Shown: in pieces, positions 22,893 through 34,371 of the stretch | How positions within the stretch are numbered: the first letter of the stretch is position 1 | Layout: the number at the start of each line of letters is the position of its first letter | Assembly: GCA_951213105.1 (NCBI GenBank) | Contig: OX578142.1 | Coordinates: forward strand, 120,809,354 to 120,873,353 | DNA length: 64,000 nucleotides | Reading direction: 5' to 3' | DNA from: Amaurobius ferox | Taxonomy: Eukaryota > Arthropoda > Arachnida > Araneae > Amaurobiidae | Notes under the pieces: generated by a model | What the model was told of the DNA's origin: nothing | The model's database searches: none | What the model saw: the letters and a program-made list of their open reading frames with translations, nothing else | Made by a program: the position numbers and the translations under genes

Positions 22893-23837
22893 TCAGTGCC
22901 CCATGGCTATTTCCTCAACCGTTAATCACAGAGATATACTTCCAATTGCAAAAATGTTTTAAATTTTAAAATCTATTATCTTAGAAACAGTTTAAGCCAA
23001 TAAATGTATTTCTAAAAGAAATACGAAATATAAATATTTATACGGCCCCCCCCAGTTCTACCAGTTATATTTTGGAAAATCATCCTCATACAATTTCATG
23101 CAAAATAAAACAAAATAATCCTTTTACGACCAAAATTCAAAGAGTTATGAAGCATTAAACTTTATGACTTAAGTTGCTTTTCAGCGCACAAAAATGTCCC
23201 GTTTCAGACAACCTTTAAGGGACCATATAAATATTGAAATTCCATATTCAAAGTATTATGTTTCGATTGCATTTGCTGACATAATATTGAGAATGAAGCA
23301 AAGCTTTTTATCGAATGGCATTTCGTTTAGAAGGGTATTATAGTCAGGGCTAGACTAAGATCTCTGGGGTCTTTTTAAGATCTTTATTGTAAATGAGGTA
23401 ACACATTATCATAAGAGTCGTTTAAGTCAATATAAGCATTTCTGTAAAAATTACGAAATTTAAATATTTATATGCTAATAGACCAATAATGAGACCAGTT
23501 GCAGCGTATCTGCAGATGAAAATAAAAAATTAAGCACATTAAATCTAAAATAATAAAGGCATATAACATCTAAAAATTAACAGATTTGTAAAGAGTACCT
23601 GAATAAGCTGAAATGAAGTACCATGTCTGTGATAAAATGCTCAGCAGAAGATAAATATTTAACATTTAATTTTCCTTCTAAAACGGCAAGAGACGATAAA
23701 CATTAAATTTTATACTTTGACAGAATCGAAAAACTGTTGTTTGGTTTATTTTGTTCCTGTTGTTCTAAAGTTTCTGATGCTGTGTTTGCTCGCAGCAAAT
23801 GTGAAGTGATAAATGAAAAATGTTCAATAACAGGCAG

Positions 23838-24540
23838 TACACTGAAATGGTATTACTTTATGGGGAATTTCATCGGAATAAGCGAGAGACTGCAAGGCAG
23901 TATGCTATAAAATTCCTGAATGAAAATCATCCATCAGCTAGTACTATTTTAAAAGTTGTAAAGTGATTAAGAGAAATGGGTAGCATTCGAAATCGTCCTA
24001 GATCAACAAGACTCACAGACTCAACAATGCGCATACCTGTGGAGGATGTTCTAGGATATGCCCTTGCTCATTCACAGTGTAGTGTAAGAAGCGTTAGTGA
24101 AGAATGTGGATATTCTAAATCTCAAGTGCAGAACATTTTGTACACATATAGTGCATATCCGTATCGCCCGATATTGAGACAAGAATTAATGTCAGGAGAC
24201 AAAGAGCGTCGCTTTGACTTTTGCAATTACGTTTTTTTAAAACAGACAAGACGATATTCGGCCATTTGTTAGTAACATTCTGTGGACTGATGAGTGTCAA
24301 TTTATAAGACAGGTTATTGTAAATACTTAAAACAGTCACTATTGGTCCCTGCAAAACCCGCACATCATTAGACAGCACAGACATCAAGTGCATTGGTTGG
24401 TAAATGTTTGGTGTGGCATATGGAAGGAGACTTTAATTGGGCCATTCATTTTTGATGGCGCTTTAACATTGGAAAAATATGCACAGATTTTACAGGGCCC
24501 AGTAACTGACTTCTTGGACGAATGTATTTCCTTACGAGAT
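23838..24540 (+). pseudogene. Mariner transposase, N-terminal and first catalytic part
   Basis: Begins with a helix-turn-helix reading EMVLLYGEFHRNKRETARQY, a stop, then GSIRNRPRSTR at 23976 and SVSEECGYSKSQVQNIL, the second DNA-binding helix set. After a frameshift near 24250 comes ILWTDECQF with the first catalytic Asp, then VHWLVNVWCGIWKETLIGPF and FLDECISLRDL. The reading is cut at 24541 by the Copia-2 LTR. It continues at 31318 in the same frame once one copy of the agatt duplication is removed. At least two stops and one shift show it was not intact. Confidence 0.85.
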
Positions 24541-24541
24541 T

Positions 24542-25321
24542 TGTCGGCCGTACTAGGGCCCTTGACCAATTGTTGGCATGCACAAAAACTTTAAAAATTT
24601 TAAAGCAGTTTAAAAACTGTAGATATTGCACATCGCCATGAAGATTCAGCAGAAGTGGCAGTGGTTTATCTAGGAGCATTATCGACAAGACCATACATGA
24701 AAAAAAAAACTAATTTATTTTCACAAAAGCAATATAATGGATAACAAACATTATGCGTATCATTTACTTTGATATGGTATTTGCACAAGAACTAACAACA
24801 ATGTCTTGAAATTATATAGCAGACAGAAAATCAGGCCTAACAGAACCGGCCACATACTTTGCCAATTTACCGGCAATCACGCTTGGAAATGTACATAGCA
24901 TTGTTCATAATACAAGAGCATTCCAGAAACAGGAAATGTTTGAACAGTAACATCACTAGATCAGACAACATGATCAGACATCTTGAAAGAATGAATGAAT
25001 CAGAGTACCAAAACTCAGACTGACAACCTCTACTGACACATCCACCAGCTTAAATAGTGCTGCGTGATCGAAGTAGAAGTTTATGTTTTTGAAGTAGAAG
25101 TAAATATTTTTCCGGAGTATGCTAATCTCTAATCGGTTGAAGTAGAAATTAGCACATTCTGGATGTTGACGTCTCAATTTGCAGGAATACGTAACATGGG
25201 GTTAAAACTTAGTGACAAGCTGTCCTGATGTGATTAGCCAATCAGCATACAGCAACTTTTGGATTTTGACCGCACTTTAAACGATGTACGTGTTGCCTGT
25301 TTACACTGAAGTTTTCTAACA
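24542..25321 (-). repeat. Copia-2 3' LTR, 780 bp
   Basis: On the minus strand it starts TGTTAGAAAACTTCAG at 25321. An inverted repeat lies at 25111-25163 (ATTAGCA/TGCTAAT core within TCCGGA ends), followed by a TATA-like tatttaag near 25053. It matches 30538-31317 end to end at equal length. Confidence 0.95.
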
Positions 25322-25339
25322 ATCGGCCCCCTCCTGCAG
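25322..25339 (-). promoter_or_regulatory. Polypurine tract of Copia-2
   Basis: On the minus strand ctgcaggagggggccgat directly precedes the LTR start TGTTAG, as in Copia-1. Confidence 0.8.
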
Positions 25340-25589
25340 ATTGCGATGTTTAACCACAAAAATACAAGTTATAATCAAATTCCATATTTACATTGAATAC
25401 ATACTGCTTCATAGAGTTTCAAAATATCATGTATAAAATTTAATGTATAATTACATTTCAAGACAATGTTTTTAAAAAGTATAAACACATCATGATACAA
25501 TTTACATGAGAACACAAAGTTAAAATATCTCTGTTTTAAAAACAGGAGATACAATTTTAAATTCAAGCACTCTTAAATCCTTCGCCACG

Positions 25590-25920
25590 CAGTATAAACT
25601 CAATAGTATCTAAACTACATGTTAAAGGAATGTCAAAAAGTCTGTATATCACATTGAAAAAATTTGAAACTTTTAAACCTTCATCACACAGTTTAAACTC
25701 ACGGCCACACAACTTGATACCATAAACCCCCTGGGTTGGTCGTGTGGTCTGGGCCTTCAACACAGTTTAAACTCATTAATATCTAAACTACTACATGAGG
25801 GATTGAAAAAATGTATAAGTTATTTTTAGTATATATCAAAAACCTTAAAACTCTTCGCCATACAGTATAAACACATTGGTAACTAAACTACACAATGTGG
25901 GTTTCGAAAAACGTGCTGAA
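25590..25920 (-). repeat. Diverged tandem units in Copia-2 3' untranslated region
   Basis: Repeated gtagtttagatac.a.tgagttt.aactgtg and gaaggtttaaa blocks on the minus strand, corresponding to the 98 bp units of Copia-1. A stem-loop cassette is inserted at 25701-25760. Confidence 0.7.
25701..25760 (-). repeat. 60 bp stem-loop cassette with perfect 14 bp flanking duplication
   Basis: cacagtttaaactc is repeated exactly at 25687-25700 and 25761-25774. On the minus strand the cassette opens ttgaaggcccagaccacac and closes gtgtggccgt. Its stem is CCACAC/GTGTGG with the same AGA against CC bulge position as in Copia-1. The loop sequence is unrelated to that of Copia-1. Confidence 0.8.
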
Positions 25921-25992
25921 GTTAATTTGAAAAATACAACTATACAATTTAGACAAGTTAAATTTTGATTTCAAATTACAATTTAAACATTT

Positions 25993-28900
25993 CTAAGAAA
26001 TTTTAAACATTTTACAAAATTTAAAAATTGCTTCTTTGATAATTGGTTTTGTAAAATCATCAGTTTTATTATTTTTGCTGTTTACAAATTTAATTTCAAA
26101 GAGTTTCTTTTCAACTAGATTTCTCAAAAAGTGATATTTAACATCAATGTGTTTTGTTCTATGATTCTCAATGGGTGAATTGGAAAAGTTTATGGCTGCT
26201 TGGTTGTCACAGAATATTATACTGTTCCCTATCTGAATGCCAAGCTTATTACATTCCAGTAATATGTTTTGTACCCACACCATTTCCTTTGCCGATTCAG
26301 TCAATGAGATATATTCAGCCTACATTGTAGATAAATTCACACATTTATGCTTAAATGTCCTCCATGAAATAGGTACCTTATCTACAAAAAATATCATACC
26401 CCCCATTGATACTCTATCATCCCTATTAGCTGCAAAGTCAGAATCAGTATAACAATTTAAATTTACAGATTGAATGTTTGATAAGTTTAATTTAAAATCC
26501 CTTGTTCTATCTACATATCCTAAAAGTTTTAGTAAAACATCCCAGTGTTTAATGTTTGGGTTTTCCTGGAATTGGGATAAGATATTTACAGCATAGCTTA
26601 TATCGGGTCTAGTTCTGCTGGCAAGAAATGATAAACAACCTAATAAGTTTCTGTAAGGTATATTTTTCATCTGTACAATTTCAGAATGATTTGCCGGGCA
26701 AACTGCTTTGCTTAAAACTATACCCTTTGCTATGGGTAAACTTGAAACAGGATATTTAAATTTTGAGAATTTACCACAAATTTTAGTAATGTATTGATTT
26801 TGATGGATGAAATGTTTATCATGTTATTCCTCAAATTCAATACCTAGTAACATCATTGTTTTACCTAACATTTTAATATCAAATTTAGACTTTAGTAGAG
26901 AAGTTATATACAGAATTTAGATCATTTTGATTTTAGGCAAATAATATTATGTCATCTACATAAGCAATTAATAAAGCTTTATTGTTGAAATTATATGCAC
27001 AATTGCACCACTTAAACTTTATGAAATTAAGTTTTCTGAGAACCTGGTTTAACTCAAGATACCATTCTCTGCCGCTTTGGTGCAAGCCATAGATTGCTTT
27101 ATTTAACTGACATACATATTTACTTTTGTTTTTGTCAAAAAACCCTGGGGGCTGTCTCATGAATATTTTTTCACTGAGGTTGGCATATAAATATGCACAT
27201 TTGATATCAAGTTGTATATGGAACCATCCCAATAAACATACAAAAATAGTATAAAACATTCTAACAATTGTAAAGTTAATCACAGGGCTAAACACTTCTT
27301 CATAAGTTTGCTCCTTTTCCTGGTTAAACCCCTGTGCTACAAGTCTAGCCTTATACCTGCTAATTTCACCCCTTTCATCTTTTTTGACTGTATATACCCA
27401 ATGGCAACTGATTACTTTGTCAGAAACAGGTGCAGGCACTAAGTCCCAGACACCTCTTTCCTTCATGATACTTAATTCATCTGCCATGGCTATATTCCAT
27501 TCTTTAGTTTGGGGTGAATTAGCCACTTCCTTGTAGTTCCTAGGGATTTGGATCTCTACAATGTTTGCTTCTGGCTGATTCCCTGATCTCCCTTGATCAC
27601 ACTTAAAATTGAAAATTTTTTCATTAAATTTTATTTTCTTTTTCTCACAAACACTTTTTATTTCTTTGTGCATCCTTAACCTAGGTTCCTTTCCTTTATA
27701 ATAATAGTAAACATCCTTTCTAGGTCCTGTCATCCTTGGAATGATTTTTCTGACCCAAGTAGTATATGATCAGGAATTGGACGATTATCACAAGAGGACC
27801 TCGTTTCCTCACTGCTTTCTGCAATGTCTTGATCTTCCTCTGATGAATCGTCTTTTTCCCTCTCCATATACTCCGCATCAGACGAGTCTATATAGGTAGG
27901 CTTGTGAGATGAAAAAGTAAATTTTTCTACTAGTTTGGATTTCTCATTTACATTGGGTCCCAGACGGCTTTCCTTTGCGTTGCACTCTTCATTAAATTTA
28001 ACATTGTTAGTCTCGACTATTTTCCCCTCATTCAAGAGCCATATCTTATATCCCCGAGTTTTCAAGGCATACCCTACCATAATGCCCTCTTGTGCCCTCA
28101 TGTCAAATTTTCCCCTAAGTTGCTTGCCTACAAAAGCTTGTCCTCCAAATGCTCTGAGGTGGGCAACTGATGGTTTCCTGCCGCTGTATAACTCGATCGG
28201 TGTTGTTAGATTCTTGAATTTGTGGCAGATTCGATTTTTAACGTATGCAAAACAGAGTAAAGCTTCTGCCTAAAAATCATCTTTGAAATTACTGTCATTT
28301 AACATTGCCCGAACACAATCCAAAGCTGTTAAATTAAATCTCTCTGAAACCCCGTTTTGTTTGGGTGTGTATGTGTTTGTCTTTTCTGCTTTAATGCCTT
28401 GTGTTTCTAAAAACTTTTCAAATTCAGTGTTGCAAAATTCCATACCATTGTCAGTTCTGACGCTTAGAATTTTGGTATTTAAAAATCTTTCCGCTCTATG
28501 CTGAAATAGTTTAAATCTATCAAAAACTTCTGACTTTCTTTTCATAGGATAAACTGTTACTTTATGATAAAAATCATTGGTTATGCTAAGGAAATACTTA
28601 GCTCCTCCATGCGATGGTTTTGGCACAGGTCCACATACATCCATATGGATTAGTTCCAATGGTTTCTCAGATTTAATTCTGCCTATGGGTTTAAAAGAAA
28701 TTCGTTTTGTTTTTGCTAATTTACAGCATTTGCAATTGATTTTTCTAACACTGATGTTTGGCAATACTTTAACAGCAGATACTTTACATGTATGATGTAA
28801 ATAGTCAAAGTTAATATGACAGTTCCTTTTATGCCGTAGCCTTGTATTTTCTCCAGCTTCAATGGGTGATTTAGAACTTTTAAATACATCATATTTACAA

Positions 28901-29630
28901 GGCTTGTTAGCTTTAAAAACACTAACACTAGAATTTACAATTTTACTTTAAAAAACTTTACTGGCATTTCTATTTTGACTTTTAACATTATTGCAATTGT
29001 CATTACTTTTTACAGGTTTACAAGTCTTAAAATTACTATTTACATTTAGAATTTTAAAAGAAGTGCAAGAATTTTTAAAATCATGATTAACATTTTTAGT
29101 TTTACAAGCACATGAATCATTAACTTTAAAATTACTTTTACTTTTAAAATCATTAAAAATTTTAAACTTTACATTTTTAGTTTTAGGCTTAGTAATTTTA
29201 CTTCCTGTTGACTTGTCAACATTAAAATTCTTGGCTTTAATCTCATATTGAGGCCTGAGGAAATACAAGCCATTTTGCCTTTTGGCATAAAACCATTTAC
29301 TATCATTTGGTTTGTAAAAGGTAATTGTACCCCTTGTACCTGTGAAATTACAATTTTGCTCTTCTAGAATTGAAGCAGCAATTAAGTTTCTCCTCAATTT
29401 AGGTGAATACATTACTTCAGTTAAATGAATTATATTCTTACATTATTCATTTTAACATACATGCTGATGAATCCGACACCTTCGATTGGGCTTTCTTGAT
29501 CACTGGCAGCTAAGGACATTGTTTGTTGTTCCTTTAAGCTCTTTAAATTTGTCGAACAATTTCAAATTGTTGCAAAAATGCTTAGTTGCTGCCGTGTCAA
29601 CAACGCAACCAAATTTGTCGGTCAATTCAG
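25993..29630 (-). pseudogene. Copia-2 pol: protease, integrase, RT, RNase H
   Basis: Read from high to low coordinates. VVDTAATKHFCNN (protease active site) lies near 29610-29570. 29412-28948 is a linker beginning MYSPKLRRNLIAAS. The pre-integrase zinc region and integrase follow at 28764-28270, with CKCCKLAKTKRISF, HMDVCGPV, VRTDNGMEFCNTEF and QNGVSERFN, so the integrase triad is intact. More integrase lies at 28101-27730. Reverse transcriptase at 27733-26933 includes GCHWVYTVKKDERGEISRYK-like text and YVDDIILFA. RNase H at 26670-25993 has LLGCLSFLASRTRPDISYAV and TESAKEMVWVQNILLEC. Only about seven shifts or stops separate these blocks, so it is the best-preserved pol in the window. It is not expected to make a full polyprotein. 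Confidence 0.9.
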
Positions 29631-29652
29631 TATTACAATTTTCAATACTAGA

Positions 29653-30442
29653 CTAAATTTCACTTAATTTTGCATGGTATAGTTTGTAGTCTACATTTAA
29701 ATGACCATATGCCTTGCATACATGGCAAGGGCCTACTCGTTTACTTGAATTTACATTTTTAGAAATTACATTTTTAGAATTATATACTTTAGCACTTTTG
29801 GATTGTTTATTTAGATTTATGTATACTATAAGCAAGAGTCTTACTTCCATTTTGTTGCTTATTATATTTCTGCTGGGCAATCCGGTCTTCCTCAGCAAGC
29901 AACTCAGCTTCGATGTGCTTTAATGTGAACTGGTCATCAGGCAGTCTGTAGAGATTTTGTACAATACATTTATAATCCTCATCAAGATGTCGTATTGTCT
30001 GAAACGCAACCAAGACCTCGGCCATTGGGTGGCCAGCATCCTTTAACTTGGACATTAACTTTTTAATCCTGGATATAAAAAGTCCAATGGGTTCACCCGG
30101 TACTGACTTTTCGTTAAAGAAATTGTCAAACAGTCTCATCAGTCCAGCCCTGGACTCTGGCTTGAACTGTTCTCTTAAGATTTCCCATGCCGTCAACGGT
30201 TCATCAATTGCCGAAATCAAGTCACGGTATTCAGTTTCCCAGCTATAAGAGAGTGTTGACAATGTTTTTTCCTTTTGCCTTTGATAATCCAATTTTTCTT
30301 TTCTGGTCATGTTCTCACCCGGTTTCTCCTCTGTTCCTGTGATGAAGCCATATAATCCATCATTCATCAATGCAAATTTTATATCTGTACTCCACGTTGA
30401 GAAATTATCTCTACCAAGTTTTTCCATATCCAGTGTCACCAT
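29653..30442 (-). pseudogene. Copia-2 gag with damaged zinc knuckle
   Basis: The start ATG at 30442 gives MVTLDMEKLGRDNFSTWSTD, the usual Copia Gag opening, then WEILREQFKPESR, LFISRIKKLMSKLKD and VAFQTIRHLDEDYK. The frame shifts near 29807-29898. The nucleocapsid knuckle reads CHVCKAYGHLNVDY: the fourth zinc ligand, Cys in Copia-1, is Tyr. Gag is otherwise collinear with that of Copia-1. The first ATG sits about 95 nt after the LTR end, a normal leader length. Confidence 0.85.
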
Positions 30443-30511
30443 ACTTTGCTTTATGCCGCTGCGGCTCCTGTCTCAGAGCTCATTTGAATTTTAAAATGAC
30501 TAGATAAACAC

Positions 30512-30537
30512 AGCGTTTCCTGGGCTATATAACCACT
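30512..30537 (-). promoter_or_regulatory. Primer binding site of Copia-2 (tRNA-iMet type)
   Basis: On the minus strand, directly after the LTR end ACA, comes agtggttatatagcccag, close to the Copia-type initiator-Met internal site (ggttatgggcccag) and to the site at 9026. Confidence 0.65.
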
Positions 30538-31317
30538 TGTTGGCCGTAATAGGGCCCTTGACCAATTGTTGGCATGCATGAAAACTTTAAAAATTTTAAA
30601 GCAGTTTAAAAACTGTAGATATTGCACGTCACCATGAAGATTCAGCAGAAGTGGCAGTGGTTTATCTAGAAGCATTATCGATGAGACCATACATGGAAAA
30701 AAACTAATTTATCTTCATGAAAGCAATATAACGGATAACATAAACATTACGCGTATCATTTACTTTGATACGGTATTTGCACAAGTACTAACAACAATGT
30801 CTTGAAATTATATAGCAGACAGAAAATTAGGCCTAACAGAACCGGCCACATACTTTGCCAATTTACTGGCAATCACGCTTGAAAATGTACACAGCATCGT
30901 TCATAATATAAGAACATTCCAGAAACAGGAAATGTTTGAACAGTAACATCACTAGATCAGACAACATGATCAGACATCATGAAGGAATGAATGAATCAGA
31001 GTACCAAGACTCAGATTGACAACCTCCACTGACACATCCACCAGCTTAAATAGTACTGTGTGATCGAAGTAGAAGTTAATGTTTATGAAGTAGAAGTAAA
31101 TGTTTTTCAGGAGTATGCTAATCTCTAATTGGTTGAAGTAGAAATTAGCATATTCCGGATGCTGACGTCTCAATTTGCAGGAATAAGTAACATGGGGTTA
31201 AAACTTAGTGATAAGCTGTCCTGATGTGATTATCCAATCAGCACACAGCAACTTTTGGATATTGACCGTACTTTAAACGATGTACATGTTGCTTGTTTAC
31301 ACTGAAGTTTTCTAACA
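30538..31317 (-). repeat. Copia-2 5' LTR, 780 bp
   Basis: Same boundaries and length as 24542-25321. The inverted repeat lies near 31108-31158 and the TATA-like box near 31048. The minus-strand start at 31317 abuts the agatt duplication. Confidence 0.95.
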
Positions 31318-31471
31318 AGATTTATCCCAGATGTGGTTTCAGCATGATGGCACGCCAGCACACAAATCACTTAAACCAAGTACTGTTCTAGCAGCAAGAT
31401 TTGGAAATAATATTATTGGGTATGGAGGTCCTGTTGAGTGGCCCCCGAGATCACCAAACTTGAACCCCTTA
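31318..31471 (+). pseudogene. Mariner transposase, middle part with second catalytic Asp
   Basis: Continues the frame of 24540: SQMWFQHDGTPAHKSL with the second catalytic Asp, FGNNIIGYGGPVEWPPRSPN, then LNPL at 31470, where the Harbinger-like element cuts in. Removing one TTA copy joins it in frame to DYFLWG at 34141. Confidence 0.9.
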
Positions 31472-34137
31472 AGGCCCTATCACATTCAACAATTTTTCGG
31501 ACAACCAATTTTTTGAACAATTTTTACGCAGAGTTGGGGGAAAACTCGTGTGAAATAAGGAAAAAAAATTGGGACAACTTTATCTGACCGGTATAGAAAA
31601 AGTTGTTCATTTGGGACAATTTTTTACCAACCAGCCAATCACAGATGAGTAGCGAAGGAATCACGCGTGTAGAAAGGTTGGCGCAGATTCTACTACATTC
31701 TGGTTTGGCGTGAAATCCTCGCGCAAGTTTGAATCTGTGGAGCGCGAACAGATAGAATATAATAACAGATAGATTATATTGATGTAATAACCAGGCAGCG
31801 CGAAGTATTATTTTAGTTTAGATTTAGAATTTTGTTAAGTATTTATAATATTTCTGTGTCATAAAGGTGGATGTCAATGAAAGTCATCTCGAAGTCGAAA
31901 AAAAGTAGTCATGCGAGATGGAAATGGAGTTAATTGAATCAATACGTGAAAAATCATTTTTGTGGAATCTAAAAGATCCACTGTATTTAAAAATGAATTT
32001 GAAGAAACATGCGTACGAGAAAATATCATCTTTACGAACCATCTCTTCCAAAGCGATTTTATATACATGAAATATTACATAATAAAAATTAAGATATTAT
32101 TACTAATATAATCTCTTTGGTCTCTTCTGATTCAAATTTATATTTACCAGCGGCTTGCTAGTTTACAGTATAGATGCGTTTCAGAAAATCCACCTTTCTA
32201 TGAATTTAAACAAGAGCGTACGCGAGTTTGCTTTGGCGATATATACATATTTCATCAGTTTTTTAAAATAAGTTAACTAAAGTGATTCCATCACAAAACA
32301 CAAAGGATCCTAATTTAAATTGTTTTAGAATATTTACTACACTATGGCAATTTCCTTGTTTTAACGAATACAATTATGTTCTCTTTCTCGAATCGTTAAA
32401 AAAAAAACATCAGACAGAATTTAGAAAATGAATTTTCATGTATGTTCTCGATAGACATTTTTTTATCCTTCTATTGCAATACTAAAACAACTTGAAAACT
32501 TATTCTGTTTACTCTTCAAAATAGTACTCTAAAATAACACTAAATGCATTGCATGATATAATTTGTTAGTACATTTCAAATGTGAAGTTTTGGCTTGGGT
32601 GGTAGAGAATCAGCTCAGCAAACGACTGGGCTCTGTTTCGAATCCAAGCGAATTTTAAATTTTACAAGTGCTGCCATCTGTTGCTAAAATATTCAAATAC
32701 AGTTTTTCTTTAATAATCTGCAGAATTTTTTTGTTTTAAATTATTTTACGTTCTATATACAAAATAACCTTATATCAGTAAATTATTTTTAAATTTGAAT
32801 GCTTATAAAAATTTATTTCAAAGTTACTTTGAAAAATATCTTGAAGTATACTTTATACCAGGTATAGATGGAATATATTCTTAAGTAAAAAAGTGCTTGT
32901 AAAATTAGCAAATATAAAATGTGCACGTAAAATTAGACAGAAATCATTGAACATCCTTATATGAGTAGTAGTTATCTTTCGACATGTAATTTTGAACATT
33001 TTAGATTAGAATAAAAACAAAAATCAAACTACTTTGAAATTTTAATAATTTAATGCTAACATTTGAAGAATTTTTTTATTATTTTAAACGCACATAGACA
33101 ATTAGAAATTTACAATACATTTGAAAATCATTTACTTTTAATAAAAAAAAAATAAGTTTGTATGTAAATATGAAAAGTTTACTCTTTTAAATTTGAATGT
33201 TTATAAAAATTTATTTCGAAGTTACTTTGAAAAACATCTTGAAGTATACTTTATACCAGCTATAGATGGAATGTACATTTAAATCTATTTTAAAACATAA
33301 TTACTCAATAAATATAAATGTAGATAAAATAATTTTTAAAAGTTTACTTTCATAAGAAATATTTTAAACGTTACAAATGAGCAAAGAACATCTTCGGATA
33401 TTTAATATCGATACGTATTTGAAAACCTTTAAAATCAAGTCTAAAATGGTAATGAACTTAAATTTGTTTAAGACATAATATTTTAATAACGGCATTCTTG
33501 AATTTAAATACTTTTTACGTTTTCTTTTTCTTTGTTTCATTTCAGCCGATATCGGCAATATCGCTTTTTAAACTAATTTTGTATCTTAAAATAGAGTGAA
33601 TATTTTTCAACAAATATTTATTTGCTTTTTTTATACGGATGTGTGACAAATCCAAATATTTTTTAATGTTTATTCATCTGTTTAAGCTTCTGATATCTGA
33701 AGTAATCCATATAAAAAAAGAGCAAATCAAAAATTTACAATAGATTTTGTCCACATCCTTCTCGGTTTACTTTGTTTCTTCTTCTTAAGCAGGAATAATC
33801 CTAGCGTAATTATGCCAAGGCATATTTGATTTTTCCCTGCAGCTGATAGCAATTTAGTCATAATTACAAAGTAATAAAGGTTACAAAAGGAAGTACTAAG
33901 TAAAAGTCTTGTTTTACTGCCCAAGTCGAAGCGAGAACGCTCTGCCTGCCGAAAAGTACATGTACAAATGTATAGTTGTCGCCAAAAAGCGATAAACATA
34001 CCGCTGTAGTTTTGTCATTTAGCACAACTTCTTCAAACTGTCAATAACCCTATCGTCAACTTTTTCGTCGAAAAATTGGGGGAAAAGTTGTCCGAAATAG
34101 TTGGTTGTTCCAAAAGTTCTTGAGTGTGATAGGGCCT
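31472..34137. mobile_element. PIF/Harbinger-like element, non-coding, TTA duplication
   Basis: Left end aggccctatcacattcaac; right end, inverse-complemented, aggccctatcacactcaag, with similarity on to acaaccaa. TTA is duplicated at 31469-31471 and 34138-34140. A 3 bp TTA duplication with GGCCCTATCACA-type ends fits PIF/Harbinger. Its 2666 bp hold no transposase. An internal direct repeat of about 95 bp occurs at 32785-32880 and 33189-33280, both containing cttgaagtatactttatacca. A tRNA-like fragment lies at 32593-32649. Confidence 0.85.
32593..32649 (+). other. tRNA-like relic, 57 nt
   Basis: gcttgg at the 5' end pairs with ccaagc at the 3' end. Between them are tggtagagaatc (box A-like) and gtttcgaatcc (box B-like, one mismatch to ggttcgaatcc). 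It is too short for a tRNA (about 72 nt) and has no clear anticodon arm, so it may be a deleted tRNA or SINE head, or chance. Confidence 0.35.
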
Positions 34138-34371
34138 TTAGATTACTTTCTCTGGGGTTTCTTGAAAAATAAAGTCCATGAAAAAGAATCAACGAGTCCG
34201 GCAAATTTGCTAATTCGTATTTTCGTAGCATGCACATGTGTAACACCAACTATGTTGCGCAAACACAGGAAGAATTTTCTTCAAGGGTGTGTTTTTGCAT
34301 TGCAATCGAAGGAAGCCACTTCGAGCAAATATTACGATAGCGCAGTTTGTAATATGATTTTCAGTTTCTGA
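34138..34371 (+). pseudogene. Mariner transposase, C-terminal part with third catalytic Asp
   Basis: LDYFLWGFLKNKVHEKES carries the third Asp of the DD34D mariner set, and the frame stays open to a stop at 34371. It joins 31471 in frame after excision of the Harbinger-like element. With the other two pieces it shows one transposase split by two insertions. Confidence 0.9.

Larger units (their letters stand above)
24542..31317 (-). mobile_element. Copia-family LTR retrotransposon 2, full length, 6776 bp
   Basis: Two 780 bp LTRs (24542-25321 and 30538-31317), a perfect 5 bp target duplication agatt (24537-24541 and 31318-31322), primer site, gag, pol in Copia order and a polypurine tract, all on the minus strand. 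A 120 bp sample of the LTRs differs at about 7 positions (about 94% identity by eye), so the insertion is not recent but is younger than its mariner host. Gag and pol contain a handful of shifts and stops. Confidence 0.95.

Noticed and set aside
33727..33999. Minus-strand 90-residue frame inside the Harbinger-like element
   Set aside because: No nuclease or Myb/SANT motifs; composition like the flanks.
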